This document shows positions 1 through 5,523 of a DNA stretch of 7,978 bases, piece by piece. The stretch spans positions 1-7,978 of the forward strand of contig CAZCFZ010000138.1 in NCBI GenBank assembly GCA_964498065.1, in the 5' to 3' direction. A model generated the notes under the pieces. It was not told the DNA's origin. It worked only from the letters and a program-made list of their open reading frames with translations, and searched no databases. Every line of letters begins with the position of its first letter. Position 1 is the first letter of the stretch. Source of the stretch: FEN-1297 sp964498065. GTDB lineage: Bacteria; Bacteroidota; Ignavibacteria; Ignavibacteriales; Ignavibacteriaceae. Made by a program: the position numbers and the translations under genes.

Positions 1-48
1 AGCACGCCGCCAGCGTTCGTCCTGAGCCAGGATCAAACTCTCCGTAGT
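1..48 (-). rRNA. rrs: 16S ribosomal RNA, 5' end (partial)
   Basis: Read on the minus strand, these bases give the universal start of small-subunit rRNA: AGAGTTTGATCCTGGCTCAG (the classic 27F primer site, at 22-41) followed by GACGAACGCTGGCGGCGTGC. By alignment with the E. coli 5' end, mature position 1 falls near 48. The rest of the gene runs off the left edge of the window. The GACGAACGCTGGCGGCGTGC form is widespread among bacteria but differs from the GATGAACGCTAGCGGC form usual in Bacteroidia, so this is probably not a Bacteroidia genome. The exact mature end depends on RNase processing and cannot be fixed from sequence alone. Confidence 0.98.
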
Positions 49-70
49 AGAGTTTTTATACTTGTGTAAT

Positions 71-89
71 CTTGGCGTTAGACGCTAAG
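71..89 (-). other. rRNA leader stem-loop, proximal to 16S
   Basis: An inverted repeat with arms CTTGGCGT (71-78) and ACGCTAAG (82-89) around a 3-nt loop can form an 8-bp stem with one mismatch in the transcript. It lies about 23 nt upstream of mature 16S and is relatively GC-rich for this leader. It may help 16S processing or folding, or it may instead pair with sequence beyond the 3' end of 16S, which is not visible here. Confidence 0.5.
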
Positions 90-96
90 TTGAAAC

Positions 97-118
97 CATT
101 TAACTGACTGGTTAAATG
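97..118 (-). other. rRNA leader stem-loop, perfect 8-bp inverted repeat
   Basis: CATTTAAC (97-104) and GTTAAATG (111-118) are exact reverse complements around a 6-nt loop. The hairpin sits between the boxA-like element and 16S, where processing stems are common in rRNA leaders. The structure is visible in the sequence. A processing role is inferred from its position. Confidence 0.5.
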
Positions 119-127
119 CACTCACTC

Positions 128-138
128 TATCAAAGAAC
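128..138 (-). promoter_or_regulatory. boxA-like antitermination element of the rRNA leader
   Basis: The minus strand reads GTTCTTTGATA, close to the boxA core (GCTCTTTAACA in E. coli; GTTCTTTGA-type in FCB leaders) that NusB/S10 bind to keep RNA polymerase from terminating early in rRNA operons. It lies downstream of both predicted promoters and about 80 nt upstream of 16S, as expected for a leader boxA. No boxC-like partner was assigned. Confidence 0.55.
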
Positions 139-146
139 TTTAAAAC

Positions 147-162
147 TTCTTTCATTAAAGAA
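147..162 (-). other. Small stem-loop near the 5' end of the P2 transcript
   Basis: TTCTTT (147-152) and AAAGAA (157-162) form a perfect 6-bp inverted repeat with a 4-nt loop. It would be the first structure in RNA starting from promoter P2 (start near 164) and precedes boxA. It is AT-rich and weak, so it may be incidental. Confidence 0.3.
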
Positions 163-163
163 A

Positions 164-181
164 GGTCTGAAATTTAAGACC
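164..181. repeat. Imperfect palindrome over the P2 -10 box and start site
   Basis: GGTCTGAAATTTAAGACC pairs with itself at 8 of 9 positions. It spans the -10 box (171-176) and the predicted transcription start of P2. It could be an operator half-site pair or could occur by chance. No regulator is named by the sequence. Confidence 0.45.
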
Positions 182-199
182 TCTGGAAATTAATGTCAA
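171..199 (-). promoter_or_regulatory. rRNA promoter P2 (near-consensus sigma70 type)
   Basis: On the minus strand the -35 box is TTGACA (194-199, a perfect match), the spacer is exactly 17 bp and the -10 box is TAAATT (171-176). Transcription should begin near 164, giving a leader of about 115 nt before 16S. The 60 bp upstream (about 200-262) are full of A/T tracts on the template, like an UP element that boosts rRNA promoters. A dyad (164-181) covers the -10 box and the predicted start. The TTGACA form shows that the housekeeping sigma factor here reads ordinary -35 elements. Confidence 0.8.
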
Positions 200-274
200 G
201 AGAAGTTTTCATATTTTCAATCTTTTTGTTTGATATTTTACTTTTTTGTTTTTACAAACAAAATCATATCAAGC

Positions 275-304
275 CTTTCTAAAATATAAGATATTCTTAG
301 AAAG
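275..304. repeat. 30-bp inverted repeat covering P1 core promoter
   Basis: Outer arms CTTTCTAA (275-282) and TTAGAAAG (297-304) are exact reverse complements. Inside them AATAT (283-287) and ATATT (291-295) are also complementary, leaving a 3-nt centre and one unpaired base (296). The dyad fills the whole -10 to -35 interval of P1. It has no following T run on either strand that would make it a convincing terminator, so an operator-like role is the more natural reading. Confidence 0.6.
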
Positions 305-308
305 TCAA
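281..308 (-). promoter_or_regulatory. rRNA promoter P1 (upstream, weaker)
   Basis: The minus strand carries TTGACT (303-308) as -35 box, a 16-bp spacer and TATTTT (281-286) as -10 box. The 30 bp upstream (309-340) are A-rich, like an UP element. Tandem promoters in front of rRNA operons are common, and P1 lies about 110 bp upstream of P2. The -10 box is less certain than that of P2, because TATATT at 283-288 would also fit but with a short spacer of 14 bp. Confidence 0.55.
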
Positions 309-578
309 GTTTTTTTCTATATTTCCTTAATTATTTTCCCCTAGTTTTTTGAAATTTGAATTCTTAGTAACATAATATTGGCTGAAGCATTAAAACAGTA
401 ATTATAAAAATTAGATTGCCGGAGAAATTGTTAACTCATTTCTCTGATAATTATAAACACTTTTAATAATTAGGAAAATCTTTTTGAGATTATATTAACC
501 AATAGTATTTATCTATTCAGCCGACAAAGGTTATCCCATTTTATATAGCAAATTTGATCAACGCAAATATTTAATTCG
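309..578. other. Intergenic region between the SLBB gene and the rRNA promoters
   Basis: No credible gene is visible on either strand. The stretch lies downstream of the SLBB gene and upstream of P1. A 7-bp hairpin (422-428 with 438-444, 9-nt loop) could slow polymerase leaving the SLBB gene, but its T run begins about 10 nt too late for a standard intrinsic terminator. TTGATCAA at 554-561 is a short palindrome without obvious meaning. The end near 309-340 is A-rich and may act as the UP element of P1. Confidence 0.6.
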
Positions 579-2027
579 TTATAGCTTTTTCAATTGAGTC
601 AACAATAGAATAACTGTTGCTACGCTTGCTACAACGCTCAAGTAAGTTGCTACTTTCCCTATATAATAATCAAAAGTATGAGCTGGATTTTTGGGTATGT
701 AAATATAATCACCAGGTTCTATTTTTAAATTTTTGTTTCCAACCGGAATCCATTCTCTAGAAACTCCTTTAATTACTGCTATATCCCCGGATGCCGCCAA
801 CGGGCCTAATCCCCCTGCTTTATCAATATAATACGAATAATCTTTTCCTTCGGTAAATTTTATGTTACCAGGACTTGCAACTTGGCCATAAACATATACC
901 GTGTTAGCTTTTTGAGGAATAATAATAATATCACCGTCTTTAAGTTTTTCACTTCCAATAGTTGAGCTATCATCCATCACATTTACAAAATTAATTGATG
1001 ATTCGTCTAGCGTTTGTCTAAGCATTTCATCTATACTAAAAAATACCGTATCTATTTCTGTCAAAGTACTCATACTAAACATCTTGTCTCTTTCATATTG
1101 AAAAACTATTGGATTGGGATATTGATTTAAATACTGTGACTCCTGTTCTAAGTTTAATCCAAACTCTTTTTCTAAAATAAATTGCAATGTATTACCTCTG
1201 ATCAACTTAGCTCTAGTTAATGATGCATCGTTTGTAAAACCTCCGGCTTCTTTTAAAGCTTCTCTTAAAGTAGTATTAGACTTTGTAATAGGTATTTGCC
1301 CCGGTCGATTTACTTCGCCTAAAACTAATACGCTATAGGCTTTTTTTTGAGATTCATTAGCAGCAACTAAAATTCTGTCACCTCTTTCCAAATAAAAATT
1401 ACTGTCTAATTTAACTTGTAACTTCTGCATTTTTTCACCATCATAACTGAGTCGGTATATATTTGCATGAGTAACATTTTCATAGGATTTATTTATACCC
1501 TGAGCTAATTCAATTGCATCAGATAATTTGTCCCCCTGCACAAAAGGAAATTTTCCAGGATTATTTACTGCTCCGGAAATTGTGAAAAAATTTGTCTCCA
1601 AATCAGCGGGTGCAAAAATTAAAACATCATCATTCTTTAAATAAGGATTATTTGAAAAATCACCGGTAAGCCTAAACTTTAAAAGATCAAGATGAAGTAC
1701 TTCGCCATCTGCACGTTTTAAAGTTATATTTCTCAGCGAAAAATCATTAAATTTTTTTGTGATTTGTTCAATTACTTTCGGATCGTTTATATTTCCTATC
1801 AATTTAGTTCGACCTTCATTGTAAATTCTTGTAACAAAATCATCTACCCTTTCATTTATCAAAGCAGGGAAAGAACCGGTTAATATAAAATCCCCGCCTA
1901 TAGTAACACTAATAGTGCTGGCTGCATTCAGCAATGAGTTGCTGTTTGTATTTGATTTAATATCGGTTTGTGCTTTAAGAGAACCAATAAAGATTAAAAG
2001 TAATAAAAAGGATAAATATTTTTTCAT
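579..2027 (-). CDS. SLBB-domain polysaccharide export-type envelope protein
   Basis: This 482-residue protein is probably exported and takes part in extracellular or capsular polysaccharide transport, like the Wza/OPX group. Residues 1-19 form a signal peptide (MKK, hydrophobic stretch, then LKA before Q20). Four SLBB-type units follow at about 41-141, 147-224, 233-373 (with an insertion of about 80 residues) and 377-447. The clearest carry the hallmark turns SGAVNNPGKF, LGEVNRPGQI with AGGF, and YGQVASPGNI with AGGLG, each ending in a 'GD-hydrophobic-P' strand such as GDIIIIP. Residues 460-478 look like a membrane segment just before the C-terminus. There is no cysteine, so no lipoprotein anchor, and I see no classic Poly_export domain in front. 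The ATG has AAGG seven bases upstream. It is last in a cluster with rmlB, 30 bp away. The SLBB fold is clear; the transported glycan is unknown. Confidence 0.85.
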   Translation of the reverse strand: MKKYLSFLLLLIFIGSLKAQTDIKSNTNSNSLLNAASTISVTIGGDFILTGSFPALINERVDDFVTRIYNEGRTKLIGNINDPKVIEQITKKFNDFSLRNITLKRADGEVLHLDLLKFRLTGDFSNNPYLKNDDVLIFAPADLETNFFTISGAVNNPGKFPFVQGDKLSDAIELAQGINKSYENVTHANIYRLSYDGEKMQKLQVKLDSNFYLERGDRILVAANESQKKAYSVLVLGEVNRPGQIPITKSNTTLREALKEAGGFTNDASLTRAKLIRGNTLQFILEKEFGLNLEQESQYLNQYPNPIVFQYERDKMFSMSTLTEIDTVFFSIDEMLRQTLDESSINFVNVMDDSSTIGSEKLKDGDIIIIPQKANTVYVYGQVASPGNIKFTEGKDYSYYIDKAGGLGPLAASGDIAVIKGVSREWIPVGNKNLKIEPGDYIYIPKNPAHTFDYYIGKVATYLSVVASVATVILLLTQLKKL

Positions 2028-2057
2028 TTAACAGCCTTAAAAGTAATTTTAGAAATC

Positions 2058-3068
2058 CTATAATTTATATTGTTTATTATAATATTTTACATAATCGCCG
2101 GATATTATTGATTCCCACCAACTTTTATTCTTTAAATACCAATCAATTGTTTTACCAATTGCTTCTTCAAACAAAAATTCAGGCTGCCAGCCCAGCTCGT
2201 TTTTTATTTTGGAAGAATCAATTGCATAACGTCTGTCATGCCCCGGACGATCTTTAACGTATTGTATAAGCTCTTCGGATTTATTTAAATGTTGAAGAAT
2301 TAATTTTACAATCTGAATATTTGGCATCTCATTGCTTGCACCTATATTATAAACTTCACCTATTCTTCCTTTTTCAAGAACCAAATTTATTGCCTTATTA
2401 TGGTCTATCACGTAAATCCAATCTCTAACGTTTAATCCATCTCCGTATACGGGTAGTTTTTTATCATTCAATGTATTTATAATCATCAGCGGTATTAACT
2501 TCTCGGGAAATTGGTATGGTCCGTAATTATTTGAGCAGCGTGTAACAACAACCGGCATTCCGAAAGTATGGAAAAATGAAAGAGCCATCAAATCTGCTGC
2601 CGCTTTACTGGAAGAATAAGGGCTATTAGGAGATAATGGAGTTTTTTCCGTAAAATACCCATCCTTGCCTAAACTTCCGTACACTTCATCTGTTGAAACT
2701 TGTAAAAATTTTTCAACATCAAATTTTCTTGCAGTCTCCAAAAGTACATTTGTACCCAGCACATTTGTACGGTAAAATATTTCCGATCCTAAAATACTTC
2801 TATCGACATGGGATTCTGCTGCAAAATTAATGACGTACCGAATATTATATTTTTCAAAAATAAAGTTCACTAATTCTGCATTAATAATATCGCCTTTAAT
2901 AAAATGATAGTTCTTTTTATTTTCAGACTGTTTCAAATTTTCAAGATTTCCCGCATAAGTTAATTTATCAAGGTTAATAATATTATAATCATCTCTTTTG
3001 ATTAAAATATGATTAATAAAATTACTTCCGATAAATCCAGCTCCGCCTGTCACTAATATATTCTTCAC
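2058..3068 (-). CDS. rmlB: dTDP-glucose 4,6-dehydratase
   Basis: This cytoplasmic enzyme (EC 4.2.1.46) converts dTDP-glucose to dTDP-4-keto-6-deoxyglucose, the second step towards dTDP-L-rhamnose and other deoxysugars. The 336 residues match the family length. Visible motifs, in order, are the NAD-binding GGAGFIG (8-14), NFAAESHVDRS (81-91), the catalytic Thr-Asp-Glu triad (126-128), the SDR pair Tyr151 and Lys155 (YSSSK), NNYGPYQFPEKLIPL (180-194) and the late motif DRPGHDRRYAID (273-284). The start is a GTG preceded directly by an in-frame TAA and a full AGGAGG, so no longer form is possible. It lies 7 bp after the outer-membrane-type gene and 30 bp before the SLBB gene. The other rhamnose genes (rmlA, rmlC, rmlD) are not in the window. 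Paralogues such as rffG share all these features, so the symbol marks the activity more than the exact pathway. Confidence 0.95.
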   Translation of the reverse strand: MKNILVTGGAGFIGSNFINHILIKRDDYNIINLDKLTYAGNLENLKQSENKKNYHFIKGDIINAELVNFIFEKYNIRYVINFAAESHVDRSILGSEIFYRTNVLGTNVLLETARKFDVEKFLQVSTDEVYGSLGKDGYFTEKTPLSPNSPYSSSKAAADLMALSFFHTFGMPVVVTRCSNNYGPYQFPEKLIPLMIINTLNDKKLPVYGDGLNVRDWIYVIDHNKAINLVLEKGRIGEVYNIGASNEMPNIQIVKLILQHLNKSEELIQYVKDRPGHDRRYAIDSSKIKNELGWQPEFLFEEAIGKTIDWYLKNKSWWESIISGDYVKYYNKQYKL

Positions 3069-3071
3069 TTA

Positions 3072-3077
3072 CCTCCT
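3072..3077 (-). promoter_or_regulatory. Ribosome binding site of rmlB, overlapping the upstream stop codon
   Basis: The minus strand reads TAGGAGGTAAGTG: a perfect AGGAGG, only 3 nt (TAA, an in-frame stop) and then the GTG start. The first two bases of AGGAGG are the last two of the TAG stop of the upstream gene (3076-3078). A ribosome finishing the upstream gene therefore sits on the rmlB initiation region, which favours translational coupling. It also fixes GTG at 3068 as the start. Confidence 0.75.
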
Positions 3078-3813
3078 AAAATGAAAATAGGCCTACAAAA
3101 ATTCCTGCCTGAATAAAAAAGCTGTTACCGTTTATGTCAGAAGGTGCATTATAAATATCTTTATTGTTATCGTACGTCCAATGGCTTCCAAAGGTTAATT
3201 GATAACCGATACCAACACGAAAATCCAAGAGACGGTAAGCTGGAATATCGATATTTATAATTGGAGAAAGCAGCCAGTAACTATTTATTAACGAAACGCT
3301 CTGTCCGGACGATTGCGACCATAGGTTACTCCATTCTGCTCCGCCAGTATTCGAATATAGATCTAATTCCAAACTACCTCTTCCAATTGATATTCCTGCC
3401 GACACTCCAAAATTTTTAATAAAAGGAAGAGTATATTCAATAGTCAAAGCACCTCCGCTTATTCTATATATTGCTTCATTATTGATATGGTAACTGTTAG
3501 ATCCATTTGAAATTAATGTACTTGATGAACTTGATCTTGAACCACCAAAACCCATTCCACCAATTCTAATACCGGGAACGATTCCCAAATAAATAAAACC
3601 CGCACCTCCGGATGTATAAAATCCACCCGTAGATAAATGTAGTTCAGAAAAATTTTTTAATTGAGTATTTATACCGTCAACTTTAGGAATTATCCAGCCC
3701 CCTACATAACCGCCGCCGCCGCCGAAAGGGGCATCATAAAAGGTAGACTCCTGTGCAAAAACTGCTGAAGAAAAGAAAATCAGCAGTAAAAAAAAGCGAT
3801 ATATTGTCTTCAT
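3076..3813 (-). CDS. Glycine-rich outer-membrane beta-barrel-type protein, function unknown
   Basis: I do not recognise a characterised family. The 245-residue protein opens with a clear signal peptide (MKTIYRFF, hydrophobic core, cleavage after VFA at 20). The mature start is glycine-rich (five glycines at 31-35, then GGW at 38-40), followed by GGFYTSGGAGFIYLG (63-77) and RIGGMGFGGS (83-92), then a serine run (93-98). Alternating polar and nonpolar strands with aromatic ends fill residues 115-245, and the protein ends in FIQAGIFVGLFSF with a terminal Phe, the usual C-terminal signature of outer-membrane barrels recognised by BamA. It is the first gene of the cluster with rmlB and the SLBB gene, which suggests an envelope or glycan-related role, though that is inference from position. 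The ATG at 3813 has only a weak purine-rich sequence upstream. A surface porin-like or structural role is possible. Confidence 0.75.
   Translation of the reverse strand: MKTIYRFFLLLIFFSSAVFAQESTFYDAPFGGGGGYVGGWIIPKVDGINTQLKNFSELHLSTGGFYTSGGAGFIYLGIVPGIRIGGMGFGGSRSSSSSTLISNGSNSYHINNEAIYRISGGALTIEYTLPFIKNFGVSAGISIGRGSLELDLYSNTGGAEWSNLWSQSSGQSVSLINSYWLLSPIINIDIPAYRLLDFRVGIGYQLTFGSHWTYDNNKDIYNAPSDINGNSFFIQAGIFVGLFSF
3710..3724. repeat. (CCG)5 trinucleotide repeat inside the barrel gene
   Basis: Five perfect CCG units occur in otherwise AT-rich DNA and encode most of the glycine run at residues 31-35 of the barrel-type protein. Gain or loss of a unit would change the number of glycines without breaking the reading frame. 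Confidence 0.8.
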
Positions 3814-4014
3814 AAAATCTTGTAAATATTAAATAAATTTACCAAAGCTCCCTTATAAAAACAAAGCTATTTGAACTCACCTTAACTAAAAAATCTTTAT
3901 TAAATTAAGTGAATAAAAAGTTATAAAACCAAATATATATTTATAAGATCATTTTTTCTCAAACTTTAAATATTGTATGTATATATGATAAATCCACTTT
4001 TCAAAGTAAATATT

Positions 4015-4263
4015 TCAGCACTTCCATTCTATTTCACCATGCCGGAAGCAGTTGGTTTCTCTACTCGGATAGATTTTTGAAGGAAATAACAATTGCCCGT
4101 AATCATCATTTAAGATAAGCCGGTAAAAATCTATTATATAAATATAAAAATATTTCAAATGCAGATCATCCGAATATTGATTAATACCAAATTTTTTAAG
4201 GGAAAATCCATCTGTAATCGTTGAAGTTACCTTAATTTCGATTTCATGATGATTTGTTATATT
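4015..4263 (-). pseudogene. Possible decayed gene fragment, 82-codon open stretch without a start
   Basis: I do not recognise the family. The minus-strand frame from 4263 to the TGA at 4015-4017 is open for 82 codons in DNA where stops should be frequent. It reads like protein rather than noise, with mixed polar and charged runs such as HHEIEIKVTSTITDGF, an aromatic/isoleucine middle and NDDYGQLLFPSKIYPSRE near the end. It has no ATG or GTG, only an internal TTG, and a stop (4264-4266) directly precedes it. The same frame continues upstream through three more stops (4285-4287, 4279-4281 and 4444-4446) with open runs of 52 and 22 codons, the first beginning with ATG at 4512. That is the pattern of a short gene broken by point mutations. 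It may equally be chance, and no functional claim is made. Confidence 0.3.
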
Positions 4264-4512
4264 TCATATTATTTCTTTTTATAGTTACTTATTTCGATTT
4301 GTAAAAACTATGTAAATCGATCTTTGGGAAGAGAATATTTTATAAATTAAGGATGCTAATTCGTAAAGCAAAACGACCATAAAATGAATGTTGTGCTGCT
4401 CATGATACACATTATATTCTAATTGTATTTTACAACTGTCTGTTTATTCTTTTCCTAAATTTCTTTTTATAAAGAATTTTTCGGATGTGTGCTGTCTGCA
4501 AAACAAATTCAT

Positions 4513-4539
4513 TTGAATTTATAGAAGGTAATTTAATAT
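4513..4539 (+). promoter_or_regulatory. Tentative promoter of nfo
   Basis: TTGAAT (4513-4518) and TAATAT (4534-4539) resemble -35 and -10 boxes but are only 15 bp apart. A start near 4546 would give a leader of roughly 28 nt before the TTG start of nfo. The match is modest in such AT-rich DNA. Confidence 0.25.
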
Positions 4540-4563
4540 CCATGAACTTTAAAAAAATTATGA

Positions 4564-4568
4564 AAGGG
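4564..4568 (+). promoter_or_regulatory. Ribosome binding site that fixes the TTG start of nfo
   Basis: AAGGG lies 5 nt before the TTG at 4574. An in-frame TAA at 4550-4552 and the absence of any in-frame ATG or GTG between leave TTG as the only start that keeps the conserved IGAH N-terminus of the family. The nearby ATG at 4560 is out of frame and meets a stop after five codons. Confidence 0.65.
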
Positions 4569-4573
4569 ATAAT

Positions 4574-5428
4574 TTGAATCTTTTAATCGGTGCTCATACT
4601 TCAATTCAAGGCGGCGTGGCCGAATCAATTCCGTTAGCTGAAAAATTGAAATTCACTGCAATGCAAATCTTCACAAAAAATAATAACAGGTGGTTTGCCA
4701 AACCTTTAAGTGAAAACGAGATTACTCTCTTTAAATCACGGCTTAAAAATTCAAACATAAAATTTGTCGTTGCACATGACTGTTATTTGATTAATCTATG
4801 TTCAAAAGATAAAGGAATACTAAATAAATCAAGAACTGCCTTTTTAGATGAGCTTGAAAGATGCGAGCTTTTAGGAATTCCATATCTAAATTTTCATCCG
4901 GGATCTCATGGCGGAAAAGGAGAAAAAAATGGAATTAAAATAATAGCTGAATCTTTAAACATTACACACCAAAAGACAAAAGGTTACAAAGTTTCGAGCA
5001 TGCTTGAAGCTACTGCCGGACAAGGTACTGCAATCGGATATAAGTTTGAACAATTGAGAAAAATTATTGATATGGTTGATGGGAAAGAAAGAATGACAGT
5101 ATGTATAGATACCGCTCATATTTTTGCTGCAGGTTACGATATTAAAAATGGGAAAAACTATGACAAAGTAATTTCAGAATTTGATGATATAATCGGGCTT
5201 GAATATCTTAAATGTTTTCATATGAACGACAGTAAAAAAGAACTCGGCAGCCGTGTTGACAGACATGAACATATCGGCAAAGGCTTTATCGGTAAAGAAG
5301 GATTTAAAAATATTATGAACGATAAAAGATTGGAAAAAGTTCCTAAAATTCTTGAAACGCCTAAAGGAAAAGAATGCAAAGAAGATTTGAAAAATATAAA
5401 AGTATTAAAAAGTTTGATTAGGAAATAA
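4574..5428 (+). CDS. nfo: Endonuclease IV (AP endonuclease, deoxyribonuclease IV)
   Basis: This cytoplasmic trinuclear-zinc enzyme (EC 3.1.21.2) cuts DNA 5' to abasic sites during base-excision repair. The 284 residues match the family length (E. coli Nfo has 285). All nine metal ligands known from E. coli Nfo are present at nearly the same numbers: His68 (VVAHDCYL), His108 (NFHPGSH), Glu145 (MLEATAGQG), Asp179 and His182 (CIDTAHIFAAGYD), His216 (CFHMNDS), Asp229 and His231 (DRHEH) and Glu261 (LETP). The N-terminus IGAHTSIQGG and the FTKN motif (33-36) are also typical. Translation starts at TTG, supported by AAGGG five bases upstream. The gene stands alone on the plus strand, divergent from the rmlB cluster and convergent with the DUF1460 gene, so it probably has its own promoter. 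Function is very secure; only the unusual start deserves mention. Confidence 0.97.
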   Translation: MNLLIGAHTSIQGGVAESIPLAEKLKFTAMQIFTKNNNRWFAKPLSENEITLFKSRLKNSNIKFVVAHDCYLINLCSKDKGILNKSRTAFLDELERCELLGIPYLNFHPGSHGGKGEKNGIKIIAESLNITHQKTKGYKVSSMLEATAGQGTAIGYKFEQLRKIIDMVDGKERMTVCIDTAHIFAAGYDIKNGKNYDKVISEFDDIIGLEYLKCFHMNDSKKELGSRVDRHEHIGKGFIGKEGFKNIMNDKRLEKVPKILETPKGKECKEDLKNIKVLKSLIRK

Positions 5429-5523
5429 ATGCTTATAGTTGAATTGTTAAATTGTTTTATTATTAAGATGCAGTAGTTATATAAATAATATCATCTGATT
5501 ATTTTAGCATTTCAATTTGAAAT
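5429..5523. other. Convergent 3' junction between nfo and the DUF1460 gene
   Basis: This 95-bp AT-rich spacer should terminate transcription from both sides, but I see no GC-rich hairpin with a T run. The only complementary arms, AAATGCT just at the nfo end and AGCATTT near 5507, are about 75 nt apart and are not terminator-like. Termination may rely on Rho or on simple AT-rich sites. Confidence 0.4.

Larger units (their letters stand above)
3814..4573. other. 760-bp region between divergent transcription units, no certain gene
   Basis: This very AT-rich stretch separates the leftward rmlB cluster from rightward nfo and must hold promoters for both. No ORF with a normal start and strong protein features exists here. 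The minus strand has one frame that stays mostly open from 4512 to about 3950, with short stop-free runs of 22, 52, 82 and 20 codons separated by a few stops. The 82-codon run is listed separately as a possible gene remnant. The middle (about 4020-4060) is less AT-rich than its flanks. On the minus strand upstream of the barrel gene, TAGCTTTG (3868-3875) resembles the Bacteroidetes -7 motif TAnnTTTG but lacks a clear -33 partner, so I do not call a promoter. Confidence 0.6.

Noticed and set aside
275..304. Dyad at P1 as a terminator for the SLBB transcript
   Set aside because: No T run follows the stem on the minus strand, and the repeat coincides precisely with promoter elements.
422..444. 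Hairpin downstream of the SLBB gene as an intrinsic terminator
   Set aside because: The 7-bp AT-rich stem is weak and the T run starts about 10 nt beyond it, so it does not meet the usual pattern.
3868..3875. TAGCTTTG as a Bacteroidetes-type -7 element for the barrel gene
   Set aside because: No TTTG lies at the expected distance upstream, and the rRNA promoters here use TTGACA-type boxes. A match to such a loose motif is likely by chance.
3985..4080. Plus-strand 31-codon ORF with ATG (product ends MPEAVGFSTRIDF)
   Set aside because: It reads plausibly but is very short, has no ribosome binding site, and overlaps the longer minus-strand open stretch. There is not enough to call it a gene.
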